Positions 1 through 10,000 are shown, counted from the stretch's first letter. The stretch is DNA of 64,000 nucleotides from CAIWHR01 sp963846855 (GCA_963846855.1 CAWJXK010000008.1:372001-436000); one strand, 5' to 3'. Program-made: numbers and translations. The notes: generated by a model not told the origin, from the letters alone.

Positions 1-365
1 CGGTCACTGTTCAGGAAGTCCACGGTGCCGCCCGCGGGAACGATGACGACTCGCGGGATGAACACGCATCCGTTCTGGTCCATCTCGACCTTGGCCGGCG
101 GCGGCGCGGCGGCGCCGGCCGGCGGATTCTCCAGCCACACGACGGCGTTTCGCAGCTCCTTCTGCGGCGACACCAGGAGGTCGCCGGGCGCCTTCTCGGT
201 GCCGCAGATGTACTGGTCGATCGTGACGTCGAACTTCTTCAGCGCCGGTAGCGCGCCGGTGACGGTCACCTTGCCCTTGATCGAGGCGCCAATCCCGATG
301 CCCGGCGCACACAGCAGCACCGCCAACAGCACTGCCGCCCCGCCCGTCATTCGCATGCATTTCAT
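1..365 (-). CDS. Cupredoxin-like secreted protein, 3' part beyond window edge
   Basis: The frame is open from an ATG at 365 to the window edge, so only the first 121 residues are visible. The start is supported by AAGGAG a few bases upstream on the minus strand. Residues 1 to about 26 form a signal peptide with a hydrophobic core (AAVLLAVLLCAPGIGIG). The following part has the look of plastocyanin-like proteins annotated as methylamine utilisation or carboxypeptidase-regulatory-like: a GKVTVTG strand, a Cys in DQYICGTEK, RNAVVWLENPP, and CVFIPRVVIVPAGGTVDFLN just before the edge. The copper ligands expected near the C terminus lie outside the window, so copper binding cannot be checked. The family call rests on overall pattern. 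Confidence 0.7.
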   Translation of the reverse strand, partial: MKCMRMTGGAAVLLAVLLCAPGIGIGASIKGKVTVTGALPALKKFDVTIDQYICGTEKAPGDLLVSPQKELRNAVVWLENPPAGAAAPPPAKVEMDQNGCVFIPRVVIVPAGGTVDFLNSD

Positions 366-974
366 ACGGCGCTCCTTGCGCGTTGCATTCGCCTGCCCCG
401 GCACGGCGCGAGGCGATACCGTCACCGCACCGTCAACCGGAAAACGATCGAGCGTAGCCCGGACCACCGAGGTGGTCAAGACGGGCGCGACGGGGGCGGC
501 AGCGGGGCGCGGCGCGCCGGTCATGCGGGACGCGCATCCGCAAGTCGCGTCGCGACAACAGCAGGATGCCTGTGCTCGGCGACTTGAGCGTCGGCGTTGT
601 CGGCTTGGCGCGATCCGCTCCTGGCGCGCGGCGCCTTAATGCGCGGTGCCGCGCGCTGATCGAGCGCCGTGCGTGGCGGAATACAGTCGCGATCGCAACG
701 CATCGCGGTGTTGCGCATGTGTTGATGGTAAGAATTTCAGTGAGCGATGTGAGCCGCATGCGTGTAAAGCCTTCGCGCAGCGTTGTGATGGATTCCGGAA
801 TATGGGTGTTTGCATCGGTGTTGGCTCGATGTCGATATTGATTTCGATTTTGATTCGGGGTCGATTTTGATTTCAACACCGGCATAGGCATCGATGCTTC
901 GAGCGGCGTGGCGGGCATGCACCGCTGCTCCGACGGAGCATCGAGTCCGATACTCGACACGCAAGGAGAATCCA
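366..974. other. Gene-free stretch with a short AT-rich repeat
   Basis: I see no supportable gene here. The open frames on either strand have no convincing start signal or family resemblance. At 826-876 the composition turns AT-rich, with the unit TCGATTTTGATT recurring imperfectly several times. The last bases before 975 contain AAGGAG, the ribosome binding site of the decayed gene that follows. Confidence 0.5.
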
Positions 975-2135
975 ATGCGCAAATTGCAGAGCGGTGATCG
1001 CGCGCTTGGGCGTGGCTCTGCTTCTCGGCGGGGCGGGGCGAAGCGGTCGCACAGTTGAGTACGCAGCACAATCGGGTCTCGGACGTTCCCGGGAATGGCG
1101 GATCTCACGGATCCGGCACTGATCAATGCGTGGGGCCTGGCGGCTCCGCGACTCGCTGGTGGATATCGAACAACGGCAGCGGGACGTCGACGCTCTACAA
1201 CGGCAACACGGGCGCGAAGATCGCGTTGAACGAACTTCGATGCGTCAGTGCGTCATCGTTCGGAGCGCCGACGGCACGTGTTCAACGGGGAGCGGGATTC
1301 GTGGTGACGATGCCGGACAGCGGAGCGAGCGGGGCGGCGCGCTTCATCTTCGCGAGCGAGGATGGATCGATTCGGGCTGGAATCAGGCGGTTCCGCCGCC
1401 GGTCGCCGCCGCCGCTCGTGTCGAGCCAGGCGATCGTCGCGGTCAGCGTCCGACGCGCGTTACAAGGGACTGGCCATCGCGAGCACGATCCGGGTGACGT
1501 GAGCGGTGACTTCATTATGCGACGAACTTCGTGCAGGAACGGTGGACGTGTTCGATCACGAGTTGCCGTGCACATGCGGGGCATTCGTCGGACCCAGTAG
1601 CTTCCCGAGGGCTATGACGGCGCGTTTGGTATCGCGAATCATCGACGGTGTCATCTACGTGACGTATGCGTTGCAGGACGAGAGATGCGGAAGACGACGT
1701 CGGGATGGGGCACGGATTCGTGAACGCGTTCGACGACGGCGGGGGTGCTGCTGCGGCAGGGTGCGTCGCGCGGCACGCTGAACTCGCGTGGGGACTGGCG
1801 CGCGCGCGGCGATTTCGGGAGTTTTCAGCGATCGCCTGATCGGCAACTTCGGGGACGGGCGCATCAGCGTACGGAGCTCCAATGGGCACGACGGGCAAGA
1901 GAGATGACCGATGAAGAGGACGAGGTCGCGGCAACGGAGAATATCGGTTATCGAGGAATGCTGCACAGCGCGGGCGGGCCGCGCTGCGAGATCGAGGGCT
2001 GTGGGGGATTGTCGTTCGGCAACGGTGACGACGGCGGGACCGGCCAGACGAGCTCTCTTTACCGCGGGGCCGCGAGACGATCGCATGGGCTGTTCGGATC
2101 GATCTCCTGTGAGGGTCGCGGAGAGAATCGATTGA
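975..2135 (+). pseudogene. Decayed TIGR03118-family beta-propeller gene
   Basis: The gene opens with a good ribosome binding site (AAGGAG) and ATG at 975. Its product is then scattered over all three frames. In order I can read QLSTQHNRVSDVPG, MADLTDPALINAWGLAA, ISNNGSGTSTLYNGNTGAKIA, GFVVTMPDSGASGAARFIF, FASEDGSI, ARYKGLAIAS, TVDVFD, DGVIYVTYALQDE, GHGFVNAFDDGG, RGTLNS, IGNFGDGRIS and HGLFGSIS. That is the motif series of the TIGR03118 family of secreted proteins of unknown function. Frame changes come every few dozen bases and stops interrupt each frame, so no full-length product can be made. This is far denser damage than the single indels seen elsewhere in the window, so I read it as genuine decay, although poor consensus near a contig end is possible. 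Confidence 0.65.
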
Positions 2136-2492
2136 GCGTTACGCATGACGACGGACGCGAGTCGCGGCGCAGTAGACAGGATAGCGTCGTTAAGTCGGAT
2201 GGCGCTATCCGTCGCGATGCAGACGGCGCGCACGCATATGCCTCGGAAGTTATTTTATGGATGATGGTAGTTTTAGTGTTAGTGAGGTGATGATGAACTT
2301 GTTTAGTATGTGATGATGTAGTGTGTGAGGTGAGGTTACTTTTGGTTGGATGTATGTGTGGATGATTTTGAGTACGAAGAAGCTGTATTTAGTGATGATT
2401 CGCGTGTAGATAAGTCTGCACTCGAGATTTGTAAAGTATTCGGCGACGAGCGGCGCGTCATTGCGGCGCGTGGGTGTATCCGCGAACGCCGT
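2136..2492. other. Gene-free GT-rich, C-poor tract
   Basis: No coding sequence is supported. From about 2245 to 2440 the + strand is very rich in G and T with hardly any C, with repeated TGATGATG, TAGTG and GTGTG words. This is a sharp break from the GC-rich, strand-balanced surroundings. It could be a remnant of foreign DNA or a low-complexity replacement. I cannot assign a function. Confidence 0.45.
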
Positions 2493-3053
2493 TCAGGCCG
2501 ACTCGATCTTTCGCCGCATCGCGGAGAGGAGGTGCCGGTGGAACATGTGGCACACCGTCGCCTCGATCGGCTTCCACAGCCAGCCTGGGCGCCTGGGGCT
2601 CACGTATCGCGTCGTGATCGCGACTTCGGTGCCGCGTCCGGGAAGCTCGGTGAGCGCGTAACACCCGCCCGACAGGATCGTGCCCCCGACGGCGAGGTTC
2701 TGCTCGACGACGTCGAATCCGTAATGCCGGCCCGCGTCGATCCGCGTCACGCGCTTCAGCAGATGTCCATCGCGATACACGCAGGTGGTCTCGTCGCCGA
2801 CGGCCGATTTCGGGCCCTCGGTCCGGATCGGCACCGGCAGGAACAGGCGCAGGTACAGCGGAGGAGGCGAATCGATCTCCTCGTAGAACATCAGGCCGTC
2901 CCACACCTGCTCCGGCGGGGCGGCGAAATTCATCCGGGTGACGACCGACGTCGTCGGGCGCGGGTTTTCCAATGTGACGCGCGAGCGGGCGGCGTTGTCC
3001 GGCGCGGATGCGCGGGGCCCCGCCGCGGCAGGTTCTGCGGTGGATTGGATCAT
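2493..3053 (-). CDS. SRPBCC (START-like) superfamily protein
   Basis: The product has 186 residues. After a disordered N-terminal stretch of about 40 residues, MNFAAPPEQVWDGLMFYEEI is the usual first strand and helix of SRPBCC proteins. The alternation of beta segments and the final long helix (WLWKPIEATVCHMFHRHLL) fits the fold. Its ligand cannot be inferred. The ATG overlaps the stop of the upstream DUF3419 gene (ATGA), so the two are translationally coupled. It is the last gene of a minus-strand operon running DoxX-like, DUF3419, SRPBCC. No signal peptide is visible, so it is probably cytosolic. Confidence 0.75.
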   Translation of the reverse strand: MIQSTAEPAAAGPRASAPDNAARSRVTLENPRPTTSVVTRMNFAAPPEQVWDGLMFYEEIDSPPPLYLRLFLPVPIRTEGPKSAVGDETTCVYRDGHLLKRVTRIDAGRHYGFDVVEQNLAVGGTILSGGCYALTELPGRGTEVAITTRYVSPRRPGWLWKPIEATVCHMFHRHLLSAMRRKIESA

Positions 3054-3968
3054 TGGACTCGTTCGAATGTGGAAGCGGGGCGCACGTCGACCACACCCCA
3101 GAGCATGGCCCGGTCGTCGTCGGCGTGATTGGTGAGAAGGGTGGCGGGGGCTTCGCGGAAACTCCTGTGCACGACGATCGCATCGGGTCTCGCGGCGCGC
3201 TTCACCGCGGCCATGAGCCGCCGCTCGTACCCGGCCTCGGCCCCGTCGAGGATGTTCGACAGCGCGAATCCGTCGAAGCTTCCGGCGGGTTCGCGCTCCA
3301 GGTACGACGCGGCATCGGCGTGGACGAGCCGGATCGACTTCGCTTCAGCGGGCGGTATCGCGTCGGGCAGTTCACCCTGCAACAGCGCGCGCGCATACGG
3401 GTTCGCGCGGTTGGAGTGCCGTGCGAAGCAGCGTTCCATGCGTCCGCGCATGACCGCACCGAGGCGGGGCGGCAGGAGATCGAGGAACGGCGAGGCGTAC
3501 ACGGCGCGCAGTGCGGTCAGCGAGAAGAAGCTGTCGAGCAGCGGCGCGAAACCTTCGCGTGTCGAGGTGCCGCCGCCAGTACGCGATCTGCTCGCCCGGG
3601 TCGTCGAGGTCGAGGAACGCGTCGACGCGCGATGGCCACCAGCCGGCGAGCGGGCCGAACGTCCGTCCGAACGCCATGACGCGCTCGGCGGCGCCGTGAA
3701 CGCCGGGTTCGCCGGCGAATCGCCGCTCGGCATAGGCGAGCTGCACGCGATTGATGTCGACGGCGACGACCTCGTGCTGCGGCGCGAGCGCCATCGCCGT
3801 GCAGCCGGCCGACGCGATGCACAGCACGCGGCCTCCGGGCCGGAAGGCACGCTGCTCGATCGACGCGTCCTCGTAGACGCGGCCGAACAGCACTTTGCCC
3901 GGACCGTGGCGCGCGTCGAAGCGGCCGTGCTCCCAGACGGTCTCGGCGGCGCTCGTGCTCACGACCAT
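3050..3968 (-). CDS. DUF3419 family (BtaA-like SAM-dependent transferase), frameshifted
   Basis: Two overlapping frames make one protein of about 305 residues. The N-terminal half (MVVSTSAAETVWEHGRF onward) carries the SAM-binding motif VLCIASAGCTAMAL and the acidic strand end VVAVDINRVQLAYAERRF. The C-terminal half starts around APLLDSFFSLTALRAVY and includes the family-like DGFALSNILDGAEAGYER and a final IVVHRSFREAP. The frame changes near 3545-3555. DUF3419 proteins include BtaA, which moves the 3-amino-3-carboxypropyl group of SAM to diacylglycerol for betaine lipids, but this paralogue's substrate is not certain. The ATG at 3968, or the GTG just after it, overlaps the end of the DoxX-like gene. 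Confidence 0.7.
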
Positions 3969-4342
3969 CCCGGGAGGCTCGCGCAGACCCACACCAGCAC
4001 GAGAAAGGCGAAGTTCTTCACGACCATGCCGGCCGGGTCATGAATGATCCGACGCGCCCACAGCAGCCCGCTGGCGTTGAGCGCGACGAGCAGCAGCGTC
4101 TGGAACGCGGCGCACAGGATCGGCGATATCGCACTCAGCGTCCAGGCCGCCACGGCGATCTCGACCACGCCCAGCGTCCGAAGGAAGTGTGCGCCGAAGC
4201 GCGGCCCGAGCCCGGGCACCGCCGCGACCACTTCGAATTCGTGCGGCTGTCCGCGCAGGAGCTTGCACCAGAGCCCTTCGTAGAGCCAGACGGCCGCCAC
4301 CGCGACACGAATCAGCCAGAACGGCGGCAACAGCATCGACAT
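3959..4342 (-). CDS. DoxX-like small membrane protein
   Basis: The product has 127 residues starting at MSMLLPPFWLIR. I prefer the ATG at 4342 over the one at 4387 because AGGACAGG precedes it and the hydrophobic segment then begins at once. Four hydrophobic helices are visible: FWLIRVAVAAVWLYEGLWCK, the stretch around HFLRTLGVVEIAVAAWTL, PILCAAFQTLLLVALNASGL and MVVKNFAFLVLVWVCASL. This layout, with the conserved-looking LWCKLL after helix 1, fits DoxX-like four-helix inner-membrane proteins. It is the first gene of the operon with the DUF3419 and SRPBCC genes. Its biochemical role is unknown. Confidence 0.7.
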   Translation of the reverse strand: MSMLLPPFWLIRVAVAAVWLYEGLWCKLLRGQPHEFEVVAAVPGLGPRFGAHFLRTLGVVEIAVAAWTLSAISPILCAAFQTLLLVALNASGLLWARRIIHDPAGMVVKNFAFLVLVWVCASLPGWS

Positions 4343-4840
4343 CGTTGCCTGTCCTTCCCTTCGATCTGTTTTTCTTGCCGCGAACACGGCCCGCGAAGGG
4401 GGCCGAACGCTCAGGGCAAAGTATCCGTGCAGTGGACGCAGCGGTCAAACGCGGGTGAACTTCTTGAGCCATCGGCGACCGATTGTCGTGGGAGGCATGC
4501 ATCCTCCGGAGGCCTCCGTCCGTCAACTCCGCAATGTCGTGCGATCGATCGCGCTGCAGGTCAGGGCGCAGCGATGCGGGTCTGCGCGGCGGAAGTCGAC
4601 GAGGCGCGCCGAGGCGCGACATGGCGGAGCCATGTGGTGGTCGGATACCCCGCGACCCGGGAAACGGATTGACGCCAATCGGTGGAATTGTTGAATCGCG
4701 ACGTGCCGACGGCGGCGCAAGGCAGACACAACGGTTGTGGCTATAATTGGCAACGCCGGCGCCCGGCGAATTTGGATGGTGTGGCCGTGCTGCGATGGCA
4801 TCAGGCATACCCGTACCTGTGCGTGTTCGATTCCATCGCG
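4343..4840. promoter_or_regulatory. Divergent intergenic region with a TATAAT hexamer
   Basis: About 500 bp separate the DoxX-like operon (minus) from the Bug receptor gene (plus). A perfect TATAAT lies at 4742-4747, about 95 bp before the chosen start of the + strand gene, but I see no good -35 hexamer at proper spacing. No other supportable gene or repeat was found. Confidence 0.3.
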
Positions 4841-5870
4841 ATGGTCTTGCGCTCGATTCGGACGATGGCGGCTCGCAAAGGGCCGAATCGTCGGCGCAGG
4901 CTCCTCGTGTGCGCCATCGGGGCGAGTCCTTGGCTCGCTCGCTCAACGCGCGCGGCCGATGCCGCGACGTATCCGAATCGCCCGGTTCGCATCGTTCTCC
5001 CGTCGACGGTTGGCGGGACCAGTGATCTCGTAGCGCGTCTTTTTGCCTCTCGGCTCGAAGAGGGGCTCGGGCAGCCCTTCGTGATCGAGCCCCGGCCGGG
5101 CGCGGCGGGCAGGATTGCCGTCGATCGGGTTGCCGGCGCCGCACCGGACGGGTACACGCTGCTGCTCGCCAACAACGGCGCGAATGCGATCGTTCCAGCC
5201 GATCAGGGTTCGGCTGCCATTGATGCGGGAGGGATGCTCGCGCCGGTGACCATGCTCGTGCGTTTGCCCATCGTCATCGCCGTCACGCCGGCACTGGGCG
5301 TCGATACATTGCCGGACCTGATCGCGCGGGCGCGAGGTGCTGCGACCGGACCCCTCTTCTACGCGAGCAGTGCCGTCGGATCGACCTCTCACCTCGCTGC
5401 GGACCTGCTGTGTCGGCGCGCGGGGATACGGATGGTCCACGTCCCCTATGCGGGAACTTCCGCGGCAGTGAAGGACGTTCTCTCCGGAGAGGTGCCCGTG
5501 CTGTTCACCCATCTCGGCACCGTGGCGGGCCTCGTTCGCGCCGGCCAGTTGCGGGCGTTGGCCGTGACCGGTGACCATCGCATGGAGGAGTTTCCGGACT
5601 TGAAGACCGTTGCCGAGATGGGCTACCCCGGATATGACGTCACGACGTGGCATGGCGTCATGGCACCTGCGAGCACGCCCGGACCGGTCATTGCGCGCCT
5701 TTACGGCGAGTTTGCGCGCGCGCTTGGAGATCCGGAGGTGCAGAGGCAGCTCGCCGTAATGGGCATGGAACCTGTCGGAAGCACGCCCGAGCAATTTGCC
5801 GATGAATTCGCCGACGGACGTCCGGCGCCGCGCGGAAATGGCTCGCGCCATGGGGGGCGCGAACGAGTGA
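4841..5870 (+). CDS. Bug/TctC-family tripartite tricarboxylate receptor, frameshifted near 3' end
   Basis: This is a periplasmic solute receptor of the Bug (TctC) family, abundant in betaproteobacteria, usually binding carboxylates for TctAB-type transporters. From MVLRSIRTMAARK (ATG 4841) there is a basic N terminus, a hydrophobic stretch (LLVCAIGASPWLA) and a probable signal cleavage near AADA. Family signatures follow: YPNRPVRIVLPSTVGGTSDL, GQPFVIEPRPGAAG, APDGYTLLL, HVPYAGTSAAVKDVLSGEV and LRALAVTG. Near 5808 the frame slips. The slipped frame gives TDVRRRAEMARAMGGANE and a stop at 5868-5870, which looks like a normal family C terminus. No tctA or tctB gene lies nearby, so it is an orphan receptor. 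The ATP-grasp gene begins 4 bp later. Confidence 0.8.
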
Positions 5871-5874
5871 CATC

Positions 5875-7024
5875 GTGACGCGAGGCGTGCTGCTGGTGTC
5901 CACCGCCACCCGTTGGCTCGGGACTGCGAGGATGCCCCGCGTGCTCGCCCGGGCTGGCTTTGAGGTTTCGTTGCTCGCGCCCGAGGGCTCGCTCGCAGCG
6001 AAGTCCCGCTATGTCTCCCGCATTGCGTTTCTTTCGGCCACGTCAACTCCGATGGAATGGCTGCTGCGCTTGATACAGGTGATCGTCAAGGTATCGCCGG
6101 AACTGCTGGTTCCCTGCGACGAGATGGCCGTCCGTCTGCTTTTCATCCTGGCTGTCGAGCCTCCTGCGGGATTCGATCCGGCACTGAGCGGGCGGCTCGT
6201 CAGGCTGATTACGAGCTCGCTTGGCGACCCGCGTTTCTATGAGGTCAGCATTGACAAGACAATGCTTCCTGCGGCGGCCGAGGCACTGGGCGTTTCCGGC
6301 CGCGGTACGCCATCGCAAGCCGCGACGAAGGGGCGATCTGCATGCCGCTGCGCTTGGCTACCCCGTCGTTCTCAAGCGCCGCTTCGGCTTCGCCGGACAG
6401 GGCGTGGAAGTGGTATCGACGCGCGACGAGCTCGCGGAAGCCGCACGACAGCTGTTGCGCCCTGACCAACTGGACCTTGGCGAGCATCGCGACCCGTGCC
6501 TGCTCGTGCAGGCATTCATTGCCGGCCCGTACCGCTCGCAAGCCCTTGTCGCGCTTCGCGGCGAGCCGTTGGCCAGCTTCTGTTGGGAACGCCACGTTGC
6601 TACCCGCCCGGTCAAGGGTCAGACGTCGGTGCTTCGCTTCGTTCGATCGTCGGAGACCCGCGCGTTTTCGGAAACGCTGTGTCGCGGGTTCGCCATTGAC
6701 GGGTTCTTCAATGTCCAGTTCGTCGTCGACAGTCGCACGGGCGACCCATACTTGCTGGAAATCAATCGGCGGATCGTGACGCATACGCATCTGGGAGAGC
6801 GCGTCGGCAGGGACCTCGCGCGGGCGCTGCTCGGCGCGCTTGAAGGGAGACCCGCCGAAGGGTCTCCGGCGGTCGACGCAGAGGTCGAAGGCACGGTGGT
6901 CGTCTTTCCGCGCGAATGGTTGCGCGACCCGGGCAGTCGCTATCTGGACGAATTCCCGTCCGACGTGCCTTGGGACGAGCCCGAACTCTTCGCCGCGATG
7001 CTCGCCATGCGAAACGAGGAATGA
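5875..7024 (+). CDS. ATP-grasp domain protein, frameshifted
   Basis: A protein of about 380 residues is split by one or two indels between about 6295 and 6340. The first part (GTG start, TRGVLLVSTATRWLGTARM) has a Rossmann-like start and LLVPCDEMAVRLLF. The second part is typical ATP-grasp: AALGYPVVLKRRFGFAGQGV (the ATP-binding lysine and Gly-rich loop), LLVQAFIAGPYRSQALVALR, FNVQFVVD and DPYLLEINRRIVTHTH with the metal-binding E and N. Proteins of this shape ligate carboxylates to amines and are common in capsule, lipid or peptide tailoring. The substrate is not predictable here. It starts 4 bp after the Bug receptor, so it is probably cotranscribed with it. Confidence 0.7.
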
Positions 7025-7180
7025 GAGATGACTGGTAGGCTGGCGGCAGGCGGTCGTCGATCCGACGCCCTCGGCCGGGGAATGCGATCACAATTCACGA
7101 CGGTATGCAGCAGCAGTGCACGTCGGCGCACCGTGCGCGCCGCCTCGACGAGCAATCCCCGAATTTGGCAAAGGTGCCGC

Positions 7181-8122
7181 ATGAAATACAAGGACTACTA
7201 CGCGATTCTCGACGTCAAGAAGGACGCGAGCGCCGACGACATCAAGAACGCCTATCGCCGCCTCGCGCGGAAATATCATCCCGACGTCTCCAAGGAGAAG
7301 AACGCCGAGGAGAAATTCAAGGAGATGGCCGAGGCCTACGAGACGCTCAAGGATCCGGAGAAGCGCGCGGCCTACGATCAGCTCGGCAGCCATGCGCCGG
7401 GTCAGGAATTCCGGCCGCCGCCGGACTGGGGCGAGCACTTTGCGCAAGGGCAGCGCGGCTTCGACGACATCGACCTGTCCGATCTGTTCGCCGCATTCGG
7501 CGCGCGCTCCGGCCGCGGCCGCGCGCGTCCGGCGGATCAACCGATGGCGGGCAGCGATTTCGAAGCCGTTGTCCGCCTCACCTTCGAGCAGGCCTTCCAC
7601 GGCACGGAGGTGGACCTCGAGATGTCGGCGCTGGAATGGGCACCGGACGGCGGCATGCGGCGCGTGCCGCATCGCGTGAAGATGCGCATCCCGCGCGGCG
7701 TCACCGATGGCGAGACGCTGCGCGTGCCCGGCAAGGGAGGGAAGGGCGTCAACGGCGGCCCGGACGGCGATCTGTACATCGGCATCGAGGTGGCCGACCA
7801 CCCTCTCTATCGCGCTTCGGGCAGGGATCTCTACATGGACCTTCCGCTCGCGCCCTGGGAGGCGATTCTCGGCGCGACCGTCGATGTTCCGACGCCCGCC
7901 GGCCCGGTCGCGCTGAAGGTGCCTCCCGGCACGCGGGCGGGGCAGCAGTTGCGCCTGACTGGCCGCGGCATGACCCGCGGCGCCGAAGCGGGTCACCTGT
8001 ATGCGATCGCGCGCATCGAGGTGCCGACGATCGTCGATGAAAGGGAGAAGGCGTTGTTGCGGCAGCTCTCCGAGATTTCGAACTTCAATCCGCGCGCGCA
8101 CCTGCAGGAGGCGACATCATGA
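7181..8122 (+). CDS. cbpA: DnaJ-class co-chaperone CbpA
   Basis: The product has 313 residues. The J-domain occupies residues 1 to about 70, with the HPD triplet in ARKYHPDVSKEKNAEEKF, and stimulates the DnaK ATPase. A short Gly/Phe-poor linker follows, then the two beta-sandwich substrate-binding domains (VRLTFEQAFHGTEV; VKMRIPRGVTDGETLRVPGK; LPLAPWEAILGATVDVPTP). There is no DnaJ-type zinc finger, which separates CbpA from DnaJ. The ATG at 7181 follows AAAGGTG. The open frame continues upstream to 7028 but without family similarity. The stop overlaps the start of cbpM (ATGA), so the pair is translationally coupled. Confidence 0.93.
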   Translation: MKYKDYYAILDVKKDASADDIKNAYRRLARKYHPDVSKEKNAEEKFKEMAEAYETLKDPEKRAAYDQLGSHAPGQEFRPPPDWGEHFAQGQRGFDDIDLSDLFAAFGARSGRGRARPADQPMAGSDFEAVVRLTFEQAFHGTEVDLEMSALEWAPDGGMRRVPHRVKMRIPRGVTDGETLRVPGKGGKGVNGGPDGDLYIGIEVADHPLYRASGRDLYMDLPLAPWEAILGATVDVPTPAGPVALKVPPGTRAGQQLRLTGRGMTRGAEAGHLYAIARIEVPTIVDEREKALLRQLSEISNFNPRAHLQEATS

Positions 8123-8433
8123 CTGCACACGTCGAAGACGCGTTGTGCCTCGATGCGATGACCGAGGTGACCTTCACCGAGCTCGTCACCGCGTCAGGAT
8201 TGCCCGAAGCCGAGCTGCGCGAGCTGGTGCGCTACGGGGCGCTGGTACCGCGCGATCCCGACGCCGCGACATGGACGTTCGAGACGCGATGGCTCGTCGT
8301 GGCAAGGACCGCGTCGCGCATCCGCCACGACTTCGAGCTCGATTCGCACGCGGTCAGCGTGGTGCTGGGCTACATCGAGCGAATCGAGCGCCTCGAGGCG
8401 GAGATCCGGGCGCTGCGCTCGCGCCACGGCTGA
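8119..8433 (+). CDS. cbpM: Chaperone modulator CbpM
   Basis: The product has 104 residues. CbpM binds the J-domain of CbpA and inhibits its action on DnaK. The sequence has the MerR-like helical start (VTFTELVTASGLPEAELREL), then VRYGALVPRDPDAATWTFE and a final helix IERIERLEAEIRALRSR. Length and position match the family. Its ATG lies inside the cbpA stop, so the ratio of the two proteins is probably set by coupling. Confidence 0.9.
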   Translation: MTAHVEDALCLDAMTEVTFTELVTASGLPEAELRELVRYGALVPRDPDAATWTFETRWLVVARTASRIRHDFELDSHAVSVVLGYIERIERLEAEIRALRSRHG

Positions 8434-8438
8434 CGCCG

Positions 8439-9486
8439 TCAGGGTTCCGCTTCCTCGACCCGGCCGTCGGCGTGGCGCGCGAAGCGGCCGCGCTCTCGAT
8501 CGTGCACGGGACCGTCGCTCGGCCAGGGCCAGCCGCCGAACTGGGTCCGCTCGTAGTCGTGCATCGCCTGCTCGACCTCGGCGCGGCTGTTCATCACGAA
8601 CGGGCCGTACTGCACGACCGGCTCGGCGATCGGCCTGCCCTGAAGCAGAAGGAGCTCCGCACCCTCCGCTCCTGCCTCGAGCGGCACGTCGGCCACGGGG
8701 TCGAGCACCACGCGCGCATGCGCGTCCTGCCTGCGCTCCGCGACGACGAGGCCGCTTCCGCGAAAGAAATACAGCGAGCGATTCGACCCCGCGAAGGCGC
8801 GCGGCAGCACGAAGCGCGCGTGCGGCGCCATGCGGATCGTCCAGATCGCAACGTCGCTGTCGTTGCGCGCGGCCCAGGAGCTGGGCGGTGGCGACGGCGC
8901 GGTGCACGCCGGGAAGTGCCCCCGCGACCATCGTGATCTCGGTGATGCGGCCCTTATCGTCGCGTGACGCGTGCACCGGCACCGCATCGCGCCAGAGCAT
9001 CGTGAAGTGCGGCGGCGCAAACTTGTCGGCGCTCGGGAGGTTGAGCCAGATCTGGAAGAGCTCGACCGGGTTCGGGCGGGAGCGATCGCGCAGCGGAAAC
9101 ATTTCGGAGTGAACGATGCCCTGGCCCGCGGTCAGCCACTGCACATCGCCCGGGCCGAAGCGCGCGGTCGCGCCGAGCGAGTCGGCGTGGTCGATGAAGC
9201 CCTGTCGAACGATCGTGACCGTCTCGAAGCCGCGGTGCGGATGATGCGGGAAGCCCGGCACGACGTCACCGTGATACATCCGCCAGCCGTCCTTGCCCTC
9301 GAAGTCCTGGCCGATATTGCGGCCGGCGAGCGACGCGTCCGGGCCCATCCGCTCATTGCCGTTGGGGTAAGCGTCGTCGTGATGGACGCAGAACAGGAAC
9401 GGATCGGCCGTTTCCCAGGGAAAGCCCAGCGGCACGATCGCGAGGATCGGCGTCGCGCGCGGGCTGCTCGGCGAATCGGGTGTCAT
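8439..9486 (-). CDS. Pirin family protein, frameshifted
   Basis: Pirins are bicupin proteins. Some are quercetinases or metal-dependent redox sensors. The N-terminal cupin shows the metal-binding pattern FPHHPHRGFETVTIV with the later HSEMF. GDVQWLTAGQGIVHSEMFP is highly characteristic. The C-terminal cupin continues in another frame: MAPHARFVLPRAFAG, SLYFFRGSGLVV and VQYGPFVMNSRAEVEQAMHD, the usual pirin ending. The two parts join with one indel near 8880. The start MTPDSPSSP at 9486 gives normal family spacing. It converges on cbpM, with 5 bp between the stops. Confidence 0.78.
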
Positions 9487-9711
9487 CAGGAGAAAGCTTA
9501 CCCGGCCGTCGCATCGCTGCACAGCGGGGTTGCGCGGTCGATTCGCATGAGCCCGCAATTCCTGCGAGGCGATCGCGACCAGCGCATGGCCGGATGATCC
9601 TGGTACGGAGCGAAAGCGCGGAAGCGTTCGCTTCCCGCTACAGGCTGCAGGATTTCCGGTTGAAAGAGCAAGCGCGCCGATACGGCCGGCGCGCGATGAG
9701 GCACGGAAGGG

Positions 9712-9972
9712 TCAGGTACGCGGGCGCACGGCAGGCGCCGGACCGCCACGCCCGTCGATGTGACGGAACGTGATCCGTCCCTTGGAGAGATCGTACGGCG
9801 AGAGCTCCAGCGACACCTTGTCGCCGGCGATGATCCGGATGTGGTGCTTGCGCATCTTGCCGGCGCTGTAGGCGACGAGGTTGTGCCCGTTGTCGAGCGT
9901 GACGCGAAAGCGCGAGTCGGGCAGCACCTCGACCACGACGCCCTTCATTTCGATGACTTCCTCTTTGGCCAC
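9712..9972 (-). CDS. infA: Translation initiation factor IF-1
   Basis: The product has 86 residues. IF-1 binds the ribosomal A site and assists IF-2 and IF-3. The whole protein is an S1-type OB fold: EEVIEMKGVVVEVLPDSRFR, VTLDNGHNLVAYSAGKMRKH, HIRIIAGDKVSLELSPYDLS, KGRITFRH. The C-terminal extension GPAPAVRPRT resembles a betaproteobacterial infA2-type copy rather than the short ribosomal-operon copy. The start is GTG at 9972 preceded by GGAGG. It lies downstream of the cold-shock gene on the same strand, but a terminator stands between them, so it is probably a separate unit. Confidence 0.93.
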   Translation of the reverse strand: MAKEEVIEMKGVVVEVLPDSRFRVTLDNGHNLVAYSAGKMRKHHIRIIAGDKVSLELSPYDLSKGRITFRHIDGRGGPAPAVRPRT

Positions 9973-10000
9973 GGTCGTGCCTCCGAAAGATTCAGAAACG

